A DNA stretch of 9,832 nt from an uncultured Eubacteriales bacterium (lineage in GTDB: Bacteria > Bacillota > Clostridia > Monoglobales > Monoglobaceae). The stretch lies in the NCBI GenBank assembly GCA_900552305.1, contig URZD01000075.1, positions 1 through 9,832 of the forward strand. The letters are read 5' to 3'. Below the pieces are notes generated by a model. The model had not been told where the DNA came from. It ran no database searches and saw only the letters and a program-made list of their open reading frames with translations. Both the position numbers and the translations under genes were made by a program. Of this stretch, positions 5,232 to 9,832 are shown piece after piece (within the stretch, counting starts at the first letter, position 1; the number at the start of each line of letters is the position of its first letter).

Positions 5232-7625
5232 TTGTATTGTGTAAAAAAAAGAGACGGAAAAACAGTTGAATTTGAGCTTTCAAAAATCAGCAGCGCTATA
5301 AAACAAGCGTTTGAGGCGCAGAATAAACAGTTTAACCAAAACATTATCGATTTCCTTGCGCTCAAGGTTACGGCTGATTTCGAGCCTAAGGTTGAGAATA
5401 ACGAAATCGCGGTCGAGTCAATCCAGGACAGCGTGGAATCAGTGCTTGTTCAGGCTGGATATGCGGATGTGGCAAAGGCGTACATTCTCTACAGACGCCT
5501 GCATGAAAAAATGCGTAACATGAAGTCCACCATTCTTGACTATAAGGAGGTTGTGGACAACTATGTAAAAATCAACGACTGGCGTGTTAAGGAAAACTCC
5601 ACCGTTACATACTCGGTCGGCGGTCTTATCCTCAGCAACTCGGGCGCAATCACCGCTAACTACTGGCTGAGCGAGATTTACGATGACGAAATCGCAAACG
5701 CGCACCGCAATGCGGACATACATATCCACGACCTTTCCATGCTCACAGGCTACTGTGCGGGTTGGTCGCTTAAACAGCTGATTCAGGAGGGTCTTGGCGG
5801 AGTTTCGGGCAAAATTACCTCCTCCCCCGCAAGCCACCTTGCAACGCTTTGCAATCAGATGGTCAACTTCCTCGGCATAATGCAAAACGAGTGGGCGGGC
5901 GCACAGGCGTTCAGCTCGTTCGACACATACCTCGCACCGTTCGTTAAGGTGGACAACCTTAATTACGACCAGGTGAAAAAGTGTATCGAGTCCTTTGTTT
6001 ACGGTGTAAACACGCCGAGCCGCTGGGGAACACAGGCGCCGTTCTCAAACATCACTCTTGACTGGACCGTTCCCGCAGACCTTGCGGAGCTGCCCGCAAT
6101 TGTCGGCGGCAAGGAGCTTGACTTCTGTTACAAGGACTGCAAGGCGGAAATGGACATGATAAACAAAGCATTTATCGAGGTAATGATTGAGGGCGATGCA
6201 AACGGCCGCGGCTTCCAGTACCCGATTCCGACATATTCAATCACCTCGGACTTCGACTGGTCGGAAACCGAAAATAACAAGCTCTTATTTGAGATGACGT
6301 CAAAATACGGAACTCCGTATTTTTCAAATTACATCAACAGCGAAATGGAGCCGAGCGACGTCCGCAGTATGTGCTGCCGCCTTCGTCTTGACCTCCGCGA
6401 GCTGAGAAAGAAATCCGGCGGCTTCTTCGGCAGCGGCGAAAGCACCGGCTCGGTCGGCGTTGTTACAATCAATATGCCGCGCATAGCCTACCTTGCGGCA
6501 GACGAAAAGGACTTCTTCCGCCGTCTTGACAGGCTTATGGATATTTCCGCGCGTTCGCTCAAAATCAAGCGCGAGGTTATTACAAAACTGCTTAACGAGG
6601 GTCTTTATCCGTATACAAAGCGTTATCTGGGCACGTTTGACAACCATTTCTCAACAATCGGACTTATCGGCATGAACGAGGTCGGACTTAACGCAAATTG
6701 GCTCAGAGCCGACATGACCCATGAGGAAACGCAGGAATTTACCAAGAAGGTGCTTACGCATATGCGCGACCGACTTTCCGATTATCAGGAAAAATACGGC
6801 GACCTTTATAACCTTGAGGCAACCCCGGCAGAGTCCACAACCTACCGTCTTGCCAAGCATGACGTAAAACGCTATCCGGACATCATAACCGCAGCGGAGC
6901 CGGGCGGCACGCCGTATTACACAAACAGCTCACATCTGCCGGTCGGCTATACCTCGGATATTTTCGATGCGCTTGACATACAGGACGAGCTGCAAACGCT
7001 CTATACCTCGGGAACGGTATTTCATGCCTTCCTCGGCGAAAAGCTGCCCGACTGGAAGGCAGCGGCAACGCTTGTACGCAGAATTGCGGAGAATTACAAG
7101 CTCCCGTACTACACACTGTCACCGACCTATTCGGTATGCCGCGAGCACGGCTATCTGAGCGGCGAGCAGTACACCTGTCCGATTTGCGGCGGCGACTGCG
7201 AGGTCTACAGCCGTATCACGGGCTACTATCGCCCCGTACGCAACTGGAACGACGGCAAAGCACAGGAATACAAGGAAAGAAAACTGTATGACATAAAGAA
7301 CTCCGTTCTGAAAAAGAAAAAGGAGTCCGCGGCATACCGCGCGGGTGCTGAATGTACCGCGCCTTCCGAAAGCACAGCAGGGTCGGAATGTGAGCCTGAA
7401 AAAATCATGCTCTTTACGACAAAAACCTGTCCGAACTGCCGAATCGCGGTTTCCGTGCTTGAAAAATCCGGAGTTGATTTTGTGAAGGTTGACGCAGAGG
7501 AAAATGCGGAGCAGACCGAGAGCTTTGAGGTACGACAGGCTCCGACGCTGATTGTAACAAACGGCAGCGGATTCCGCAAATATGCGGGCGCGTCCGAAAT
7601 AAAAAAATTCGCCGAAAGCAAATAA
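5232..7625 (+). CDS. nrdD: Anaerobic (class III) ribonucleoside-triphosphate reductase with C-terminal redoxin domain
   Basis: Reduces NTPs to dNTPs by glycyl-radical chemistry; cytoplasmic and oxygen-sensitive. The 797 aa fall in order: ATP-cone allosteric domain (about 1-95), the ten-stranded barrel core with C175 in GYCAGW and the CC pair at 381-382 as likely active-site cysteines, a zinc knob (C636, H639, C649, C652), and the glycyl-radical loop RITGYYRPV with G664. The core ends near 690. A lysine-rich and Ser/Glu-rich linker (about 693-724) leads to a thioredoxin/glutaredoxin-like domain (about 725-797) with redox motif CPNC (C733, C736) and cis-proline P771 in QAPTL. The enzyme is about 85 aa longer than the E. 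coli protein (712 aa), matching the added domain. The start is a TTG at 5232, preceded by AGGGGG with 8 nt spacing; no in-frame ATG or GTG fits. The fused redoxin suggests thiol rather than formate as reductant, and trxB follows. Confidence 0.96.
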   Translation: MYCVKKRDGKTVEFELSKISSAIKQAFEAQNKQFNQNIIDFLALKVTADFEPKVENNEIAVESIQDSVESVLVQAGYADVAKAYILYRRLHEKMRNMKSTILDYKEVVDNYVKINDWRVKENSTVTYSVGGLILSNSGAITANYWLSEIYDDEIANAHRNADIHIHDLSMLTGYCAGWSLKQLIQEGLGGVSGKITSSPASHLATLCNQMVNFLGIMQNEWAGAQAFSSFDTYLAPFVKVDNLNYDQVKKCIESFVYGVNTPSRWGTQAPFSNITLDWTVPADLAELPAIVGGKELDFCYKDCKAEMDMINKAFIEVMIEGDANGRGFQYPIPTYSITSDFDWSETENNKLLFEMTSKYGTPYFSNYINSEMEPSDVRSMCCRLRLDLRELRKKSGGFFGSGESTGSVGVVTINMPRIAYLAADEKDFFRRLDRLMDISARSLKIKREVITKLLNEGLYPYTKRYLGTFDNHFSTIGLIGMNEVGLNANWLRADMTHEETQEFTKKVLTHMRDRLSDYQEKYGDLYNLEATPAESTTYRLAKHDVKRYPDIITAAEPGGTPYYTNSSHLPVGYTSDIFDALDIQDELQTLYTSGTVFHAFLGEKLPDWKAAATLVRRIAENYKLPYYTLSPTYSVCREHGYLSGEQYTCPICGGDCEVYSRITGYYRPVRNWNDGKAQEYKERKLYDIKNSVLKKKKESAAYRAGAECTAPSESTAGSECEPEKIMLFTTKTCPNCRIAVSVLEKSGVDFVKVDAEENAEQTESFEVRQAPTLIVTNGSGFRKYAGASEIKKFAESK

Positions 7626-7633
7626 AAAACAAA

Positions 7634-7678
7634 ATATCCCGAAAGCAATTTACGGTTTTTAATCCGCTTTCGGGATAT
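7634..7678. terminator. Hairpin between nrdD and trxB, possible weak terminator or attenuator
   Basis: A perfect 13-bp stem (ATATCCCGAAAGC 7634-7646, GCTTTCGGGATAT 7666-7678) encloses a 19-nt loop. On the plus strand no real U run follows (ATAATAATTC), so it may only partly terminate, or protect the nrdD 3' end. On the minus strand a T-rich tail does follow, but no minus-strand gene runs into it. A TATAAT (7676-7681) overlaps the right arm, without a recognisable -35 box. Confidence 0.45.
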
Positions 7679-7736
7679 AATAATTCTAAACCTATATAAA
7701 AATTTACTTCATAAATCGCAAAGGACTGATAATACC

Positions 7737-8654
7737 ATGTATGACATTATAATAATAGGCGGCGGTCCCGCAGGACTTACCGCCGCGCTTTATGCGCAGC
7801 GTGCGGGCAAAACCGCGCTCGTTCTTGAAGGCTCCGGCTTCGGCGGTCAGATTGTTTATACAAGCTGCGTTGAAAATTACCCCGGTCAAAAAGCGATGAG
7901 CGGCGCGGAATTTGCCGACAGCCTTGTGGAACAGGTTCTTTCGGCAGGCGCTGCGGTTGAGTTTGAAACCGCCGTCGAGCTGCGTGACGGAGATATAAAA
8001 ACCGTAATCACCGACTCGAATGAATACACCGCAAAAAGCGTTATAATTGCCGCGGGCGTAAAGCACAGACATCTCGGACTTGACGGCGAGGATGCTCTGA
8101 TTGGCAGCGGTATATCCTTCTGCGCGGTATGTGACGGCGCATTTTACAAGGGTAAACGCGTTGCGGTTGTCGGCGGCGGCAACACAGCATTGGAGGACGC
8201 GCTATACCTTTCTGACATTGCAGAAAAAGTCTATCTTATTCATCGCCGCGACGGCTTTCGCGCAGAGAACAAAATCGTAAAACGCGCACAGGAAAAAGAA
8301 AATATACATTTTATTCTTGATGCGGCGGTAACACACGTTCACGGCTCGCCCGTCCTTGACGGAATTGAGGTAACAAACCTCAAAACAGGCGCAAAAACTC
8401 CGCTTGACATAAACGGCTTGTTTGTTGCCATAGGTCAGCTGCCGCAAAATGATATTTTTAAGGCTGTTATCGACCTTGACGAAAACGGATATATACGCTC
8501 CGGCGAAGGCTGTACAACCAATGTCCCCGGCATATTTGCCGCGGGTGACTGCCGAACAAAGAGCTTTCGCCAGCTCACCACAGCCGTAAGTGACGGCACT
8601 GTTGCCGCACTTGCCGCGTGCGAATATATTGACGGTATCTTTGACCGAGCCTGA
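7737..8654 (+). CDS. trxB: Thioredoxin reductase (NADPH-dependent flavoprotein)
   Basis: Passes electrons from NADPH through FAD and a disulfide to thioredoxin-like partners in the cytoplasm. At 305 aa it has the full low-molecular-weight TrxR plan: FAD-binding GGGPAG (8-13), the inserted NADPH domain with GGGNTALEDA (146-155) and HRRDGFR (169-175), whose basic residues favour NADPH over NADH, the redox pair CAVC (C129, C132), and the FAD-contact AAGDC (268-272). The start ATG follows AAAGGA with 11 nt spacing. The gene lies 111 bp after nrdD across a hairpin, in the same direction, and ends in a strong terminator. Its placement beside an nrdD with a fused CPNC domain suggests that this domain is one of its substrates. 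Ferredoxin-dependent TrxR-like paralogues exist in Clostridia, but the HRR motif argues against that here. Confidence 0.96.
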   Translation: MYDIIIIGGGPAGLTAALYAQRAGKTALVLEGSGFGGQIVYTSCVENYPGQKAMSGAEFADSLVEQVLSAGAAVEFETAVELRDGDIKTVITDSNEYTAKSVIIAAGVKHRHLGLDGEDALIGSGISFCAVCDGAFYKGKRVAVVGGGNTALEDALYLSDIAEKVYLIHRRDGFRAENKIVKRAQEKENIHFILDAAVTHVHGSPVLDGIEVTNLKTGAKTPLDINGLFVAIGQLPQNDIFKAVIDLDENGYIRSGEGCTTNVPGIFAAGDCRTKSFRQLTTAVSDGTVAALAACEYIDGIFDRA

Positions 8655-8709
8655 TTTGATGTTATTTGCTGCACACTGTAGCTTTTCGGTCACAATTTAT
8701 TTTAAAAAT

Positions 8710-8750
8710 AAACACGGCAGAGGTCATGAAAATGACCTCTGCCGTGTTTT
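8710..8750. terminator. Bidirectional rho-independent terminator between trxB and the minus-strand unit
   Basis: A perfect 18-bp stem (8710-8727 with 8732-8749) is capped by a GAAA tetraloop. On the plus strand the stem runs into TGTTTTG; on the minus strand into TTTATTTTTAAAA. It can therefore end both trxB and the convergent gene at 8776-9216. Confidence 0.9.
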
Positions 8751-8775
8751 GCTTATACGCTCCGCAAACCGATTT

Positions 8776-9216
8776 TTACTGTTTTGTGGTAATGCTTACG
8801 GTTTGCGTTTCGTCCGACCAGTCAACCCGGGCGGAGAGAGACTCCGCAACCGCGCGGACGGGAACGAGAGTATAGTCGCCGTCAATATACGGCGCGGTAT
8901 CAAGTGTGACTATATTGTTTGCACTGCTGTCAGTGGTCTGTACCGACATTGTAGGCGTGCCTATTTGAAGGGTTATAAGAGAGTTACCCTTTGTTGCAAA
9001 AATAATTTGGTCTGACTCAAACCATGTGACCTGTGCGCCGAGCTTTTCAAAAATCGCGCGCATGGGCAGCATAGTTCTGTCGTTGACAAGCTGCGGCGCA
9101 ATGGGAGTTTCCAAAACCTCGCCGTTTACGGTAACTGTGATTTCGTCAGCCGCAAGGGCGGTAATTGAGGAAACAAGCGCAATACATACAATAAGCGTAA
9201 TTATAAATTTTTTCAT
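8776..9216 (-). CDS. Secreted copper amine oxidase N-terminal-like (stalk) domain protein
   Basis: A 146-aa protein with an N-terminal signal peptide: KK, a hydrophobic stretch (about 4-19), then ALA at 20-22 as the likely cleavage site. The remainder is one beta-rich copy of the domain named after the N-terminus of copper amine oxidases (Cu_amine_oxidN1). The domain's two internal half-repeats are visible: NDRTMLPMRAIFEKLGAQVTW (split near 45-65) and GDYTLVPVRAVAESLSARVDW (113-133), each preceded by a strand such as ITVTVNGE. No catalytic part of an oxidase is present, so amine oxidase activity is not implied; such domains in Clostridia are usually surface modules of unknown role. The start ATG (9214-9216) follows AAAGGA with 8 nt spacing. 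A terminator lies only about 17 bp upstream of the start codon and no promoter fits between, so expression may depend on read-through from the upstream genes. Confidence 0.85.
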   Translation of the reverse strand: MKKFIITLIVCIALVSSITALAADEITVTVNGEVLETPIAPQLVNDRTMLPMRAIFEKLGAQVTWFESDQIIFATKGNSLITLQIGTPTMSVQTTDSSANNIVTLDTAPYIDGDYTLVPVRAVAESLSARVDWSDETQTVSITTKQ

Positions 9217-9233
9217 GCAAAAAATCCTTTCGT

Positions 9234-9263
9234 AAAAAAATCAGAGCGGCGGAAAACCGCCGC
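9234..9263 (-). terminator. Rho-independent terminator after the 56-aa gene
   Basis: On the minus strand, GCGGCGG and CCGCCGC (plus 9246-9252 and 9257-9263) form a 7-bp GC-only stem with a 4-nt loop, followed after five bases by seven T (plus 9234-9240). It lies between the 56-aa gene and the secreted protein gene and may be leaky. Confidence 0.75.
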
Positions 9264-9287
9264 CCTGTGGGGTGTTTTTATCCCTTA

Positions 9288-9458
9288 TTATTTGAAAACG
9301 TCTATTGTCTGATCCGCAACATTTGCAACCGTAAAACCTTGTTCTACGGTCATCGTTTTTGGCTGCTCTTTATCAGTCGGCTCTGCGCTTGTGCGGATAA
9401 TATCCTCCGCATTAAAACGTACCGCATTGAACTCGGGTGAAATGTAATTCTTTTTCAT
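9288..9458 (-). CDS. Small protein of 56 aa, translationally coupled to the upstream gene
   Basis: Not recognised with certainty. The protein starts MKKNYISPEFNAVRFN, continues AEDIIRTSAEPTDKEQP and ends in NVADQTIDVFK. It is hydrophilic, with no cysteine, no membrane segment and no normal signal peptide. The pattern of a short KK-Y-x-x-P-E-F start followed by an F-x-A/x-E-D-I/V-I-x-T-S block recalls small hypothetical proteins of gut Clostridia, from memory only. The start codon overlaps the stop of the upstream gene in TAATG, and a full AGGAGGTGA ribosome site is embedded in the upstream gene's last codons (PAGGEN), 7 nt away. This strong site and the overlap argue that it is a real gene and is made in step with the upstream protein. 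A terminator follows about 24 bp downstream. Confidence 0.75.
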   Translation of the reverse strand: MKKNYISPEFNAVRFNAEDIIRTSAEPTDKEQPKTMTVEQGFTVANVADQTIDVFK

Positions 9459-9832
9459 TAGTTTTCACCTCCTGCCGGTGTTGTGGGAGCGTATTTGGTG
9501 AACTTCTGCGCTGTGTTCAATTTGCAGGAAATCGGCGCTGACCAGTGTGTTTTGCCGCCTACAGTAATAAATGCAGCCGCATAATAGTTGTTTGTGTCAG
9601 TTGTTTCCATTCCGTAAATATCGCCTTGAACAGCGTTTGTACCGGTTGCGACTGTAGCTTCAACTTTTTTGCCGTTTGAGTCTATCGTACCGGCTGTGTT
9701 TAATTTGATATATTTGATACCTATGTTTGTGACTGCGTCAACGTCCTTAGCGCCAAACATAAATCTCATCATACCAAACTCTTTACCTTCAACAGTGTAG
9801 ATACCGGAATCTGTATCTGTTTTCCATGTAAT
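9458..9832 (-). CDS. C-terminal part of an unrecognised, probably surface or secreted protein
   Basis: An open frame of 124 codons runs from the right edge to TAA at 9458-9460, so the N-terminus is outside the window; the first internal ATG (9770-9772) is not a convincing start because the frame and composition continue through it. The sequence is rich in Thr, Asn, Gly and Ala with alternating hydrophobic residues (GIKYIKLN, YYAAAFITVGGK), suggesting a beta-sandwich module of an extracellular protein. It ends in a Pro/Thr-rich tail, APTTPAGGEN, without an LPXTG sorting signal or membrane anchor. It is followed immediately by the 56-aa gene with a one-base stop-start overlap. I do not recognise a family; function is unknown. 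Confidence 0.7.
   Translation of the reverse strand: MTWKTDTDSGIYTVEGKEFGMMRFMFGAKDVDAVTNIGIKYIKLNTAGTIDSNGKKVEATVATGTNAVQGDIYGMETTDTNNYYAAAFITVGGKTHWSAPISCKLNTAQKFTKYAPTTPAGGEN

Noticed and set aside
1..9832. Mobile elements, CRISPR arrays, tRNA or rRNA genes, phage genes
   Set aside because: No transposase or integrase frame, no terminal repeats with target duplication, no regularly spaced repeats and no recognisable RNA gene were seen; most of the window is ordinary core genome.

Overview
The window reads as chromosomal DNA from a strictly anaerobic, low-to-moderate-GC Clostridia-type Firmicute, most like a gut Oscillospiraceae/Ruminococcaceae relative. The signs are an oxygen-sensitive class III ribonucleotide reductase with its radical-SAM activase, an Aquifex-type single-chain aconitase, strong AGGAGG-like ribosome sites, sigma-A promoters with exact 17-bp spacers, and a secreted copper-amine-oxidase-N1-like protein of the sort common in Clostridia. 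The assignment is inferred from gene content; no rRNA or tRNA gene is visible.

Layout. (1) Positions 1-1936, minus strand: aconitase, nearly complete. Its last codons carry a 17-base C run that is probably an assembly artefact. (2) Positions 1937-2534: a 598-bp gene-free divergent region. It holds the acn promoter (minus), three phased TTACA repeats, a cluster of DnaA-box-like 9-mers that includes two perfect TTATNCACA matches, an A/T tract, the tgt promoter and a structured tgt leader. (3) Positions 2535-4226, plus strand: tgt (queuosine tRNA modification) and a GNAT acetyltransferase, closed by a rho-independent terminator. (4) Positions 4404-8654, plus strand: an anaerobic deoxyribonucleotide-synthesis cassette. 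It has a sigma-A promoter overlapped and followed by two NrdR-box-like sites with 32-bp periodicity, then nrdG, an nrdD whose product carries a C-terminal thioredoxin/glutaredoxin-like domain, and trxB. (5) Positions 8710-8750: a bidirectional terminator between convergent units. (6) Positions 8776-9832, minus strand: read in transcription order from the right edge, the C-terminal part of an unrecognised protein, a 56-aa protein translationally coupled to it through TAATG, a terminator, and a small secreted copper-amine-oxidase-N1-like protein.

How the genes work together. NrdG installs the glycyl radical on NrdD, and NrdD reduces ribonucleoside triphosphates. The fused CPNC redoxin domain and the neighbouring NADPH-type thioredoxin reductase suggest a self-contained electron path: NADPH to TrxB, to the fused redoxin domain, to the NrdD active-site cysteines. 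NrdR (encoded elsewhere) probably represses the cassette when dATP/ATP is high. The most interesting signals are this redoxin-fused, NrdR-controlled cassette, the DnaA-box cluster exactly where gene orientation diverges (a candidate replication origin or DnaA-responsive site), and the pseudoknot-capable leader of tgt.
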